Of a DNA stretch of 64,000 nucleotides, positions 7,322-16,759 are shown piece after piece. A program made the translations under genes and the position numbers. Source of the DNA: JASHUC01 sp963849095 (GTDB lineage: Bacteria > Pseudomonadota > Gammaproteobacteria > Steroidobacterales > Steroidobacteraceae); contig CAWKGA010000009.1 in the NCBI GenBank assembly GCA_963849095.1, forward strand, positions 434,001 to 498,000, read 5' to 3'. Below the pieces are notes generated by a model, which worked only from the letters and a program-made list of their open reading frames with translations, ran no database searches and was not told where the DNA came from. Each line of letters begins with the position of its first letter. Positions within the stretch are counted from its first letter, which is position 1.

Positions 7322-9559
7322 ATGGATTTGTCTCCCATACTCTCGCCGCTCAACGACGCGCAGCGCGAGGCCGTCACCGCTCCCGTCGGTCCCGTCCTGG
7401 TGCTCGCGGGCGCGGGCAGCGGCAAGACGCGCGTGCTCACCCACCGCATCGCGTGGGTGGTGCAGGTCGAAGGTGTATCGCCCCACGGCGTGCTCGCGGT
7501 CACGTTCACGAACAAGGCGGCCGGCGAGATGCGGGGCCGCGTCGAGCGGCTGCTCGGCATCGCCGGCGGCCCGCTCTGGATCGGCACCTTTCACGGCATC
7601 GCCCACAGACTGCTGCGCCTGCACTACCGCGACGCCGGCCTGCCGCAGAGCTTCCAGATCCTCGACTCCGAGGATCAGAGCCGGCTCATCCGCAAGGTGC
7701 TGAAGGCGCAGAACCTGGATGAGACGCGCTGGGTGCCGCGGGAGATCCAGTGGTTCATCAACTCCAACAAGGACGAGGGCCGCCGTCCCGGCGATCTCAA
7801 GGACGGCAACGATCCGACGCGGCGCCAGCTGATCCGCGTGTACACGGAGTACGAGGAAGCCTGCGCGCGCGCGGGCGTTGCGGATTTCGCGGAGCTGCTG
7901 CTCCGCGCCTTCGAGCTCTGGCGGAATCGCCCGGAGCTGCTCGCGCACTACCGCCGCCGCTTCGCCCATGTGCTGGTGGACGAGTTCCAGGACACGAACG
8001 CCATCCAGTACGCCTGGCTGAAGCTCCTCGCCGGCTCCGAGGTCCATCCGTTCGCCGTGGGCGACGACGATCAGTCGATATACGGCTGGCGCGGCGCGCG
8101 GGTGGAGAACCTGCAGGAGTTCCGCCGAGACTTTCCGCACGCCCGGCTCATCCGGCTGGAGCAGAACTACCGCTCGACGGGGACGATCCTCACCGGGGCC
8201 AACGCGCTGATCGCGCACAACTCCGGCCGCCTCGGCAAGTCGCTCTGGACGAGCGGCGCCAAGGGCGACCCGATCCACCTGTACGCAGGTTTCAACGAGC
8301 GCGACGAGGCGGAATTCGTGCTGCGGCGGATCGAGGAATGGACGCAGCGCGGAGGCAACCGCCGGGACATCGCCATCCTGTACCGCTCGAATGCCCAGTC
8401 GCGCATCTTCGAGGAAGTATTCCTCTCCGCGCGCATCCCCTACCGGGTGTACGGCGGCTTGAGGTTCTTCGAGCGCGCGGAGATCAAGGACGCCCTCGCA
8501 TACCTGCGGCTCATCGCGAACCGCCGGGACGATCCATCGTTCGATCGCATCGTGAATCTCCCGGTGCGCGGCATCGGCGCGAGGAGCCTCGAGCTGCTGC
8601 GGGACCGCGCGAAGAGCGCCGGCAGCTCGCTGTGGGAGGCCGCCGCCGCGCCCGGCGATGCGCTTGGCACCAAGGCCGCGGCCGCGGTGCAGGGATTCAT
8701 CGCGCTCATCGAGCGGCTCGCGCTCGAGATCCGGGACCTGCCGCTCCACGAGCAGGTGGACCACGTGCTGCAGGCGAGCGGCCTCGTGGAGCACCACAAG
8801 CGCGAGAAGGCCGACCGGGGCGAGGCTCGGGTGGAGAACCTGATGGAGCTCGTGAGCGCCGCGCGCGGCTTCGATCCCGAGCCCGCAGAGCCGGGCGAGG
8901 AGCTGCCGCCGCTCGAGTCCTTCCTCGCGCACGCCGTGCTCGAGTCCGGCGAGGGCCAGGCCGAGGCGTGGGAGGATTGCGTGCAGATGATGACGCTGCA
9001 CAGCGCGAAGGGGCTCGAGTTTCCCGTCGTGTTCTTGAGCGGCATGGAGGACGGCCTGTTTCCTCATCAGCGCTCGATCGCCGATCTCGAGGGGCTGGAG
9101 GAGGAGCGCCGCCTGTGCTACGTCGGCATGACACGCGCGATGCAGCAGCTGTATCTCACGTATGCCGAGCAGCGCCGCCTGCACGGCGTCGATAGCTACG
9201 GACAGCCGTCACGGTTCATCAAGGAGCTCCCGGAGGAGCTCGTGGAAGAAGTGCGCCCGCGCGTGAGCGTATCCCGCCCCGTGAGCGCGGGGCGCTTCCG
9301 CCCCGACGGCGAGTCGCGATGGGCAGGCGGCGAGCGCGCGGCCAGGGTGACCGGGCCCGGAGCGCGTCCCTGGATAGACGCGAGCGAATCCGCCGCAAGC
9401 GGCATGCGGCTCGGAGCGCGCGTGCGCCACGGCAAGTTCGGCGAGGGCGTGGTGCTCAACTTCGAAGGCAACGGCGCCCACGCGCGCGTGCAGGTGAGCT
9501 TCGAGCGGCAGGGCACGAAGTGGCTGATGCTGCAGTACGCCAACCTCGAGCCGGTATGA
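7322..9559 (+). CDS. uvrD: DNA helicase II, UvrD/Rep superfamily 1A
   Basis: An ATP-dependent 3'-5' helicase of nucleotide excision and mismatch repair. Superfamily 1 motifs appear in order: Q motif LNDAQREAV, Walker A AGAGSGKT (29-36), VTFTNKAAGEM, Walker B HVLVDEFQDTN, GDDDQSIYGWRGA, LEQNYRS, MTLHSAKGLEFPVVFL and ERRLCYVGMTRA. The C-terminus has a Tudor-like tail (GARVRHGKFGEGVVLNFEG) typical of UvrD/PcrA, and the 745-residue length fits. The neighbours trkA-trkH follow after 13 bases. The opposite strand is also open for more than 1000 codons, but that frame is a GC-composition shadow. Confidence 0.96.
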   Translation: MDLSPILSPLNDAQREAVTAPVGPVLVLAGAGSGKTRVLTHRIAWVVQVEGVSPHGVLAVTFTNKAAGEMRGRVERLLGIAGGPLWIGTFHGIAHRLLRLHYRDAGLPQSFQILDSEDQSRLIRKVLKAQNLDETRWVPREIQWFINSNKDEGRRPGDLKDGNDPTRRQLIRVYTEYEEACARAGVADFAELLLRAFELWRNRPELLAHYRRRFAHVLVDEFQDTNAIQYAWLKLLAGSEVHPFAVGDDDQSIYGWRGARVENLQEFRRDFPHARLIRLEQNYRSTGTILTGANALIAHNSGRLGKSLWTSGAKGDPIHLYAGFNERDEAEFVLRRIEEWTQRGGNRRDIAILYRSNAQSRIFEEVFLSARIPYRVYGGLRFFERAEIKDALAYLRLIANRRDDPSFDRIVNLPVRGIGARSLELLRDRAKSAGSSLWEAAAAPGDALGTKAAAAVQGFIALIERLALEIRDLPLHEQVDHVLQASGLVEHHKREKADRGEARVENLMELVSAARGFDPEPAEPGEELPPLESFLAHAVLESGEGQAEAWEDCVQMMTLHSAKGLEFPVVFLSGMEDGLFPHQRSIADLEGLEEERRLCYVGMTRAMQQLYLTYAEQRRLHGVDSYGQPSRFIKELPEELVEEVRPRVSVSRPVSAGRFRPDGESRWAGGERAARVTGPGARPWIDASESAASGMRLGARVRHGKFGEGVVLNFEGNGAHARVQVSFERQGTKWLMLQYANLEPV

Positions 9560-9572
9560 GCGCGGTACCGGC

Positions 9573-10937
9573 ATGAAGATCGTCATTCTCGGTGCAGGCC
9601 AGGTCGGGCGGACGGCGGCTTACCAGCTCTCGCGCGAGGAGGCGAACGAAGTCACGGTCGTCGACATCAACGAGGAGGTCTTACGAGACCTGCAGGACCG
9701 GATCGACATCCGCACTGTCGCGGGCAACGCGGCGTATCCGATCGTCCTCGAGGCCGCGGGCGCGGCCGAGGCGGACATCATCGTCGCGCTCACCAACAGC
9801 GACGAGGTCAACATGACCGCCTGCGAGGTGGCCTACACGCTATTTCGCACTCCCACCAAGATCGCGCGCATCCGCTCGTCGGAATACACGAGCCGCCCCG
9901 AGCTCTTCAGCGAGGACGCGCTCGCGGTGGACGTGTTCATCAGCCCCGAGCAGCTGGTGACGGAATACATCGAGCGCCTCATCCGCTACCCCGGAACGCT
10001 GCAGGTCCTCGACTTCGCGGAGGGCAGGGTGCGCCTCGTCGGCGTGCGCGCCTTGCAGGGCGGGCTCGCCGTCGGCCGGCGCCTGAGCGAGCTGCGAGAG
10101 CATATCCCCGGCGTTGAGGTGCGGGTCCTCGCGATCTATCGCGCCGGCCGCATGATCCGGCCGGACGGCGAGACCCTGATCGAGGACGGCGATGAGATGT
10201 ACTTCCTCGCCGCGCGCGAGTCCATCCGGCGCGTGATGACCGAGATGCGGAAGGAAGAGGACACCGCACGCCGCGTGGTGATCGCGGGCGGCGGAAACAT
10301 CGGCCTGAGGCTCGCCAAGGCGCTCGAGAAGAGCCAGCAGGTGAAGCTCATCGAGCGCGATCCGCAGCGCGCGCGCCGCGTGTCCGAGCTGCTGGAGAAC
10401 GCGATCGTCCTGAACGGCGATGCCGCCGACGAGGAGCTGCTCGTCGAGGAGAACATCGACAGCACGGACGTGTTCGTGGCGATCACCAATTCCGAGGAGG
10501 CCAACATCCTCTCGGCCATGCTCGCGAAGCGCCTCGGTGCCCACAAGACGATCGCCCTCATCAACAAGCCCTCCTACGCCGAGCTGATCGAGAGCGGCAG
10601 CATCGATGTCGCCATCTCCCCGCAGACCATCACGATCGGATCGCTGCTCGCGCATGTGCGGCGCGGCCACATCGTGAAGGTCCACTCGCTGCGGCGCGGC
10701 GCGGCCGAGGCGCTCGAGGCGATCGCCCACGGCACCGGGGCGAGCTCGCGGGTGGTGGGCCGGCGGGTGGAGGAGATTCCCTTGCCGGAGGGCGCGTCCA
10801 TCGGCGCCCTCGTCCGCGGGGACGAGGTCATCATGACCCACCACGACACGGTCGTGAACGCCGACGACCACGTGATCCTCTATCTGTCCGACCGCCGCCA
10901 CGTCGAGGCGGTCGAGCGCCTGTTCCTCGGGGCCTGA
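9573..10937 (+). CDS. trkA: Trk system potassium transporter regulatory protein
   Basis: Peripheral NAD(H)-binding subunit that gates the TrkH potassium channel. It has the classic duplicated RCK organisation: Rossmann motif GAGQVGRTAAY near residue 7, TrkA_C domain around 140-220, a second Rossmann motif GGGNIGLRLAKAL near 236, and a second TrkA_C domain to the end. The 454-residue length is normal. trkH begins 18 bases downstream, so this is a complete trkA-trkH operon, probably transcribed with uvrD, whose stop is 13 bases upstream. Confidence 0.97.
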   Translation: MKIVILGAGQVGRTAAYQLSREEANEVTVVDINEEVLRDLQDRIDIRTVAGNAAYPIVLEAAGAAEADIIVALTNSDEVNMTACEVAYTLFRTPTKIARIRSSEYTSRPELFSEDALAVDVFISPEQLVTEYIERLIRYPGTLQVLDFAEGRVRLVGVRALQGGLAVGRRLSELREHIPGVEVRVLAIYRAGRMIRPDGETLIEDGDEMYFLAARESIRRVMTEMRKEEDTARRVVIAGGGNIGLRLAKALEKSQQVKLIERDPQRARRVSELLENAIVLNGDAADEELLVEENIDSTDVFVAITNSEEANILSAMLAKRLGAHKTIALINKPSYAELIESGSIDVAISPQTITIGSLLAHVRRGHIVKVHSLRRGAAEALEAIAHGTGASSRVVGRRVEEIPLPEGASIGALVRGDEVIMTHHDTVVNADDHVILYLSDRRHVEAVERLFLGA

Positions 10938-10955
10938 GGGCTCGAGGCGCGCCGC

Positions 10956-12404
10956 ATGCTGGCCGTCGCCAACGCGCTCGGGCGGATGCTCGTTGCCTTC
11001 AGCGCCGCCTACCTCCTGCCGATCATCGCGGCGCTAATCAGCGGCGACGGGACGGCCACGCCGTTCCTCGCCACCGGCCTCGCGAGCGCCGCGGTCGGAC
11101 TCGCCGTCGCCGCCGCGACCCGCCGCGGGGTGCGCGAGCTCAAGCCGCGGGACGGCTTCCTGCTCGTGACGCTCGGCTGGGTGATCATGTCCGCCACGGC
11201 GGCGATTCCGCTCGTCATATTGCTGCCGCATCTGTCGTTCACCGGCGCATTCTTCGAGTCGATGTCCGGTCTCACGACCACCGGGGCGACGGTCCTCAAG
11301 GGGCTCGACGAGCTGCCGCCGTCCATCAACCTGTGGCGCCACACGCTCGAGTGGTGCGGCGGCCTCGGTTTCATCGTGCTGGCCATCGCCGTGCTGCCCC
11401 TCCTCGGCGTCGGCGGCATGCAGCTCTATCGGGGCGAGACTCCCGGCCCCCTCAAGGAGGAGAAGCTGACGCCGCGGATCACCGGGGCGGTGAAGTCGCT
11501 GTCGCTCACCTACTCCACTCTCACGGTGGTCGGCATCATCGCGCTGCGGATCTGCGGGATGTCGTGGTTCGACGCGATCTGCCATTGCTTCTCGGCGGTG
11601 GGCCTCGGCGGCTTCTCCACGCATGATGAGAGCATCCGCTATTTTCATTCGCCGGCCATCGAGATGACGCTCGCCGCCCTGATGATCATCGCCTCCCTCA
11701 GCTTCGCGCGGCATTTCGCGGTGGTGCGGAAGCTGACGCTCAAGCCCTACGCCCGGGATCCCGAGGCGCGGGCCATCCTCGCAGTGCTCACGTTGAGCGT
11801 GATCGGAATCGCCGGGCTGCTCACGTACCGGCACGTCTATCCGAGCTTCGGCTCGTCGCTCCGCCACTCGCTGTTCAACGTCGTCTCGATCGCAACGACC
11901 TCGGGCCTGGTCTCGGACGATTACACCACCTGGCCTCTGCTCGCTCCGTTCTGGATGCTCTTCCTGTGCTGCTTCCTCTGCAGCACGGGCTCCGCCGGAG
12001 GCGGCATCAAGATGTTCCGCATGCTCCTGCTCTCCCGGGAAGCGGGACGCGAGCTGAAGCTGCTGGTGCATCCGAGCGCCGTGGCGCCCATTCGCATCGG
12101 CGGCCGTCTGATTCCCGACCGGGTCGGAAGCTCGGTGCTCGCCTTCATCTTCCTTTACTTCATGACGGCGGTGGTCTTGACGCTCGCGCTGCTCGCCACG
12201 GGGCTCGACTTCGTCTCGTCGTTCGGCGCCATCGTCGCGACGATCAACAACACGGGGCCGGGGCTGGGCGTCGTCGGTCCGTTCAAGACGTATCACAGCC
12301 TCACCGCTCTGCAGACCTGGATCTGCACCCTCTCCATGCTGCTCGGGCGGCTCGAGATCTTCAGCGTGCTCGTCCTGTTCACGCCGGCGTTCTGGCGCAA
12401 GTGA
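10956..12404 (+). CDS. trkH: Trk potassium uptake channel subunit
   Basis: Integral membrane potassium channel of the Trk system, working with TrkA. It has 482 residues with the pseudo-fourfold TrkH arrangement: selectivity-filter loops near GLTTTGATV, AVGLGGFST, TTSGLVSDDY and NNTGPGLG. CSTGSAGGGIKMFRMLLL marks the segment containing the intramembrane loop. The start is ATG 10956 after trkA. The following gene, pyrF, is convergent, with about 70 bases between the stops. Confidence 0.97.
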   Translation: MLAVANALGRMLVAFSAAYLLPIIAALISGDGTATPFLATGLASAAVGLAVAAATRRGVRELKPRDGFLLVTLGWVIMSATAAIPLVILLPHLSFTGAFFESMSGLTTTGATVLKGLDELPPSINLWRHTLEWCGGLGFIVLAIAVLPLLGVGGMQLYRGETPGPLKEEKLTPRITGAVKSLSLTYSTLTVVGIIALRICGMSWFDAICHCFSAVGLGGFSTHDESIRYFHSPAIEMTLAALMIIASLSFARHFAVVRKLTLKPYARDPEARAILAVLTLSVIGIAGLLTYRHVYPSFGSSLRHSLFNVVSIATTSGLVSDDYTTWPLLAPFWMLFLCCFLCSTGSAGGGIKMFRMLLLSREAGRELKLLVHPSAVAPIRIGGRLIPDRVGSSVLAFIFLYFMTAVVLTLALLATGLDFVSSFGAIVATINNTGPGLGVVGPFKTYHSLTALQTWICTLSMLLGRLEIFSVLVLFTPAFWRK

Positions 12405-12477
12405 GGATGAGATGGGGCGGTCCGGCGCGGCCGTGCCGGCGAGCGCGTCCCCGCCGATTCAGCCGCGGGGTGTCGAT

Positions 12478-13305
12478 TCAGCCGCGGCGGCGCCGAGCGC
12501 GATTGACGGCGTCTCTCAGCGAGACGCTGGCCGCCCTGGCGGCGGAGGCAAAGTCGACACCGGACGAGGCGTACAGGATCGCTCGCGATGAGCTCACGAT
12601 GAGCCCCGTACCGGCGGGCGTTTGCCCGCGAGTAACCGCCTGCTCGACATCGCCGCCCTGGGCGCCGACCCCCGGCACGAGAATCGGCATGTCGCCCGCG
12701 ATCGCCCGTACCTCCGCGAGCTCGGCGGGGTACGTCGCGCCGACGACGAGCGCGCAGTTCCCCCGCGCGTTCCAGCGCGTCGCCGCAAGCTCGGCGACGA
12801 CCTGATAGAGCCTCCGGCCACCGACCGGAAGATCCTGCAGATCGCCCGCTCCGGGGTTCGAAGTCCTGCAGAGCACGATGGTGCCCCGGTCCTCGTATTC
12901 CAGAAACGGCTCCAGGGAATCGAAGCCGAGGTACGGGCTGACGGTCACCGCATCCGCGCCGTAGCGCTCGAAGGCCTCGATCGCATAGTGCTTGGCGCTG
13001 TTCCCCACGTCTCCGCGCTTGGCGTCCAGGATCACCGGAATGCCCGGGTAGTGCTGATGGATGTACTCGATCGTCCGCTCGAGCTGGTCTTCCGCCTCGT
13101 ACGCCGCGTAGTGCGCGAACTGCGGCTTGTACGCGCAGACGAGATCGGCGGTCGCATCGATGATCGCCTTGTTGAACAGGAAGATCGGCGAGGCCTGCGC
13201 GGCGATCGCGTGCGCAAAGCGCTCGATCTCGGGGTCGAGGCCCACGCAGACGAGAGAGTCGTTGCGATCCCAGGCTTCGCCGAGCTGCTGCCGGAATCCT
13301 TTCAC
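12478..13305 (-). CDS. pyrF: Orotidine 5'-phosphate decarboxylase, type 2
   Basis: Decarboxylates OMP to UMP, the last step of de novo pyrimidine synthesis. The catalytic DAKRGD motif (94-99) with the longer type 2 context GNSAKHYA, the early VGLDPE strand and the C-terminal PGVGAQGG phosphate-binding loop are visible. The 275-residue length fits the type 2 subfamily rather than the short type 1. The GTG at 13303-13305 overlaps the mnmG stop by four bases, which decides the start although the frame continues upstream as antisense shadow. The 3' end carries a 14-bp imperfect tandem repeat (12455-12468 and 12474-12487) just past the stop. Confidence 0.94.
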   Translation of the reverse strand: MKGFRQQLGEAWDRNDSLVCVGLDPEIERFAHAIAAQASPIFLFNKAIIDATADLVCAYKPQFAHYAAYEAEDQLERTIEYIHQHYPGIPVILDAKRGDVGNSAKHYAIEAFERYGADAVTVSPYLGFDSLEPFLEYEDRGTIVLCRTSNPGAGDLQDLPVGGRRLYQVVAELAATRWNARGNCALVVGATYPAELAEVRAIAGDMPILVPGVGAQGGDVEQAVTRGQTPAGTGLIVSSSRAILYASSGVDFASAARAASVSLRDAVNRARRRRG

Positions 13306-15212
13306 GCGACGCGGCCGCGCGTGCGCAGTGCGCGCTTCTTCAGGTGCACGAGCAGGATCGAGATCGCGGCCGGCGTCACGCCCGGAACCCGCGCCGCCTG
13401 GCCGAGGGTCGCCGGCAGGATCTCTGCCAGGCGCTGGCGAGCCTCTGTCGAGAGCCCGGGGACTTGCGAGTAATCGAGATCGGCCGGCAGCGGCGTCTCC
13501 TCGCTGTGGCGCTGGCGCTCGATCTCGTCCTCCTGGCGCTCGATGTAGCCGGCGTACTTGGCGCGCACGTCCACTTGCAGCCGCACCTGTCCCGGCAGGC
13601 GGTCGTCGATACCGTCCCATGCAGGCGCCCCCGCGAGTTCGATGACCTGCTCGTAGCGCACCTGAGGACGCCGCAGGAGCTCGAAGGCGGTCTGGTCCCG
13701 GCCGAGCGGCCCATGTAGAGCGCGCTGGGCCCACTCGGGGGGCACCGTGTCCGGATGGATGCGCAGCGCCTCCAGGCGCAGCACCTCGGCGTCGGACAGC
13801 CGGCGCTTGTCCTCGAACAGCTGCCAGCGCTCGTCGTCGACCAGTCCGAGCTCGCGGCCGATGGGCGTGAGCCGCAGGTCCGCGTTGTCCTCCCGCAGGA
13901 GCAGGCGATACTCGGCTCGGCTGGTGAACATGCGATAGGGCTCGCGCGTGCCGCGCGTGACCAGGTCGTCGATGAGTACCCCGAGGTACCCCTCGCTTCG
14001 CCGGGGCGTCCACGGGTCGCGGTCCCGAGCCCCCAAGCTGGCATTGATGCCGGCGACCAGTCCCTGTGCCGCGGCCTCCTCGTACCCGGTCGTGCCGTTG
14101 ATCTGGCCGGCGAAGTAGAGGCCCTGGACGGCTTTCGTCTCGAGCGACGACTTCAGGTCCCGAGGGTCGAAGAAGTCGTACTCGATGGCGTAGCCCGGCC
14201 GCGTCAGATGCGCTCGCTCGAAGCCCCGGATGCTGCGCACGAACGCAAGCTGCACGTCGAACGGCAGGCTGGTCGAGATGCCGTTCGGGTAGACCTCGCG
14301 CGTCGAGAGCCCCTCGGGCTCCACGAAGATCTGGTGCGATGTCTTGTCCGCGAAGCGGACCACCTTGTCCTCGATCGAGGGACAGTAGCGGGGACCCACG
14401 CCCTCGATGGCTCCGGTGAACATCGGCGACCGGTCCGTTGCCGCGCGGATGATGTCGTGAGTGGCCTCATTAGTCTCCGTAATGAAACACTCAACTTGTT
14501 TAGGGTGCTCAGTGCTCCGCCCGAGAAACGAAAAGACCGGGACGGGATGGTCGCTCGGCTGCGCCCGCAGGATCGAGAAGTCGATCGTGCGTCCGTCGAT
14601 CCGCGGAGGCGTTCCGGTCTTGAGCCGGCCCACGCGGAAGGGAAGCTCGCGCAGCCGCGAGGCGAGCTTGAGAGAGGCCGGGTCGCCCGCGCGTCCGCCC
14701 TGGAGCTGCTCGAGGCCGACGTGGATCTTTCCTCCGAGGAACGTTCCGACGGTCAGCACGACGCTCGCGGAGGAGAAGCGGATGCCCGTGACGGTCTCGA
14801 CGCCGCGCACGCGCCCACCCTCGAGGAGCAGGTCGGCGGCCTCTTGCTGAAAGAGTGTCAGGCTTGGCTGATTTTCGAGGATCGAGCGGATAGCCTGTCG
14901 GTAGAGCTGGCGGTCGGCTTGCGCCCGCGTGGCTCGCACGGCGGGGCCCTTGCTGGCATTCAGGGTTCGGAACTGGATGCCGGCGCGGTCGGTCGCGCGA
15001 GCCATGGCGCCGCCCAGCGCATCGATTTCCTTGACGAGATGGCCCTTGCCGATGCCACCCACTGCCGGATTGCAGCTCATCTGGCCGAGCGTCTCGATGC
15101 TCTGCGTGAGCAGCAGCGTCGACGCGCCCATGCGCGCGGCTGCGAGCGCCGCCTCGGTGCCGGCGTGGCCGCCGCCGACGACAATCACGTCAAAGGGGTG
15201 CGCGAAGCGCAT
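13302..15212 (-). CDS. mnmG: tRNA uridine-34 cmnm5 modification enzyme MnmG (GidA)
   Basis: FAD-dependent subunit that, with MnmE (also in this window), installs the carboxymethylaminomethyl group on wobble U34 of several tRNAs. The FAD-binding motif VVGGGHAGTEAALAAARMG begins at residue 10. Also visible are the GidA signatures CNPAVGGIGKGHLV and GLYFAGQINGTTGYEEAAAQG, and the C-terminal helical domain ending in the VPGVTPAAISILLVHLKK segment. The ATG at 15210-15212 (MRFAHPFDVIVV) is favoured because the longer frame adds a non-conserved Arg-rich extension. Length is 636 residues against 629 in E. coli. It overlaps pyrF. Confidence 0.96.
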   Translation of the reverse strand: MRFAHPFDVIVVGGGHAGTEAALAAARMGASTLLLTQSIETLGQMSCNPAVGGIGKGHLVKEIDALGGAMARATDRAGIQFRTLNASKGPAVRATRAQADRQLYRQAIRSILENQPSLTLFQQEAADLLLEGGRVRGVETVTGIRFSSASVVLTVGTFLGGKIHVGLEQLQGGRAGDPASLKLASRLRELPFRVGRLKTGTPPRIDGRTIDFSILRAQPSDHPVPVFSFLGRSTEHPKQVECFITETNEATHDIIRAATDRSPMFTGAIEGVGPRYCPSIEDKVVRFADKTSHQIFVEPEGLSTREVYPNGISTSLPFDVQLAFVRSIRGFERAHLTRPGYAIEYDFFDPRDLKSSLETKAVQGLYFAGQINGTTGYEEAAAQGLVAGINASLGARDRDPWTPRRSEGYLGVLIDDLVTRGTREPYRMFTSRAEYRLLLREDNADLRLTPIGRELGLVDDERWQLFEDKRRLSDAEVLRLEALRIHPDTVPPEWAQRALHGPLGRDQTAFELLRRPQVRYEQVIELAGAPAWDGIDDRLPGQVRLQVDVRAKYAGYIERQEDEIERQRHSEETPLPADLDYSQVPGLSTEARQRLAEILPATLGQAARVPGVTPAAISILLVHLKKRALRTRGRVA

Positions 15213-15240
15213 GGAGGAACGGCGAGCTCTGGGGTGCAGG

Positions 15241-16725
15241 GTGGCCGAGTATTCTAAGCCGCTGGCCACCCTCGCGGCCATGGTGCTGGGACTATGGCTC
15301 GGGACGCCGGGAGGAGTACCCCGGGCCGCCGAGGTGCGCCTCGCGCCTTGCCGCCTGGAGCACCCGACCCACCTCGTTGCGGTGGAGGCCGAGTGCGGCA
15401 GGCTCGCCGTTCCGGAGAACCCGGCGGCTCCGAAGGGCCGACAGATCGAGCTCTACGTCGCTCGCGTGCCGGCCATCAATCTGCGAGAGCGGCCGGACCC
15501 GCTCTTCGTGCTCGCCGGTGGCCCCGGGATGGCCGCGACCACCTTCTACACCGAGGCCGCCGGACCGCTCGCGAGGATCCACAGAGATCGCGACATCATC
15601 CTCGTCGACCAGCGCGGCACCGGCCGCTCGAATGGTCTCTTCTGCGACCTCGACGACGATGCGCTCTGGCACGCGCCCGGCGAGATCACCGCCGAGGCCC
15701 GCAAGTGCCTCGACACGCTCGAGCGTCACGCCGACGTTGCGCTCTACACCACCAGCGTCGCGGTGCAGGACCTGGATCGCGTGCGGGCGGCGCTGGGCTA
15801 CCAAGTCATCGATCTGTACGGAGTCTCCTACGGCACGCGCGTCGCGCAGGAGTACCTGCGCCGCTTCCCGCAGCGCGTTCGCGCCGTCGTTCTGGACGGC
15901 GTCGTCCCGCCGCAGGTGGCACTCGGCGCCTCGACACCCCTCGACGCTGAGGCCGCACTGGATCAGATCTTCGCCCGGTGCGTGGAAAATCAGGCGTGTC
16001 ACGCGCGCTTCGGCGACCCCTCGACGGCCTATCGCGCGCTGCGCCAGTCGCTTGTGAAGCAGCCCGTCTCGGTGAGTCTCGCCAACCCGACGACCGGGGA
16101 GCCGATGACGCTGACCTTCACGGCCCTGCACCTCGCGACGGTGCTGCGGCTCTCGAGCTATACGTCCGAGCAGGCGGCCCTTCTGCCCCTCTCGCTCCAC
16201 GAGGCCTACGCGCGAGGCGACTTCGTGCCGCTCGCTTCGCAGTTCCTCATCGTCAATCGCACGTACGAGGACGTGATCGCCGAAGGGATGCAGAACACCG
16301 TGGCCTGCACCGAGGATGTGCCTCTTTATGGCCGGGAAGGCATCGACCGGTCGCGCCTAGAGGAGACCTTTCTCGGCACCACCCAGGTCGATGCGCTCGA
16401 GCGCATCTGCGCGGTCTGGCCGCACGGCCCGATCGATCCGGACTTCCACGCGCCGCTACACTCGGACGTGCCGGTGTTGATCCTCTCGGGCGCGAACGAT
16501 CCCGTGACGCCCCCCGCGTTTGCGGCGCTCGCCGCGCGGGGCCTCACGCGGCACATCACCGTGGAGCTCGACGGCATGGGGCACGGCCAGCTCGCCGTGC
16601 CGTGCGTCGGGGCGCTCATGGCGCAGTTCATCGAGCGTGCCTCGACGGCTGGACTCGACGTGTCGTGCGCGCGCCGCGCGCGGCCGTTCCCCTTCTTCAC
16701 GTCATTCGCCGGTCCCGTGCCGTGA
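15241..16725 (+). CDS. Secreted alpha/beta hydrolase, proline iminopeptidase/TAP-like
   Basis: A 494-residue serine hydrolase predicted to be exported: a short positive start, a hydrophobic core (LATLAAMVLGLWLG), then a likely cleavage before residue 32. The fold markers are FVLAGGPGMAATTFY (oxyanion HGGPG-like loop), VDQRGTGRSNG, the nucleophile elbow GVSYG (S196), and the C-terminal TAP-type segment VLILSGANDPVTPP with a later HGQ histidine. The TAP/S33 family includes tripeptidyl and prolyl aminopeptidases and lactone esterases, so the substrate is unknown. The GTG at 15241 is chosen for its signal peptide; the ATG at 15280 is an alternative. It is divergent from mnmG and followed after 34 bases by an ABC exporter. 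Confidence 0.86.
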   Translation: MAEYSKPLATLAAMVLGLWLGTPGGVPRAAEVRLAPCRLEHPTHLVAVEAECGRLAVPENPAAPKGRQIELYVARVPAINLRERPDPLFVLAGGPGMAATTFYTEAAGPLARIHRDRDIILVDQRGTGRSNGLFCDLDDDALWHAPGEITAEARKCLDTLERHADVALYTTSVAVQDLDRVRAALGYQVIDLYGVSYGTRVAQEYLRRFPQRVRAVVLDGVVPPQVALGASTPLDAEAALDQIFARCVENQACHARFGDPSTAYRALRQSLVKQPVSVSLANPTTGEPMTLTFTALHLATVLRLSSYTSEQAALLPLSLHEAYARGDFVPLASQFLIVNRTYEDVIAEGMQNTVACTEDVPLYGREGIDRSRLEETFLGTTQVDALERICAVWPHGPIDPDFHAPLHSDVPVLILSGANDPVTPPAFAALAARGLTRHITVELDGMGHGQLAVPCVGALMAQFIERASTAGLDVSCARRARPFPFFTSFAGPVP

Positions 16726-16759
16726 AGCTCCCCCGCGCCTGGATGGAGGGCCAGCAGAC

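Noticed and set aside
6023..9184. A 1053-codon open frame opposite uvrD and gloB
   Set aside because: It mirrors the GC-rich codon pattern of the real genes, has low-complexity Arg/Ala/Glu/His content and matches no family; uvrD and gloB have full motif sets.
12455..12487. 14-bp tandem repeat at the end of pyrF
   Set aside because: Short, 19-base period, out of frame with pyrF and without a plausible role; probably a local duplication.
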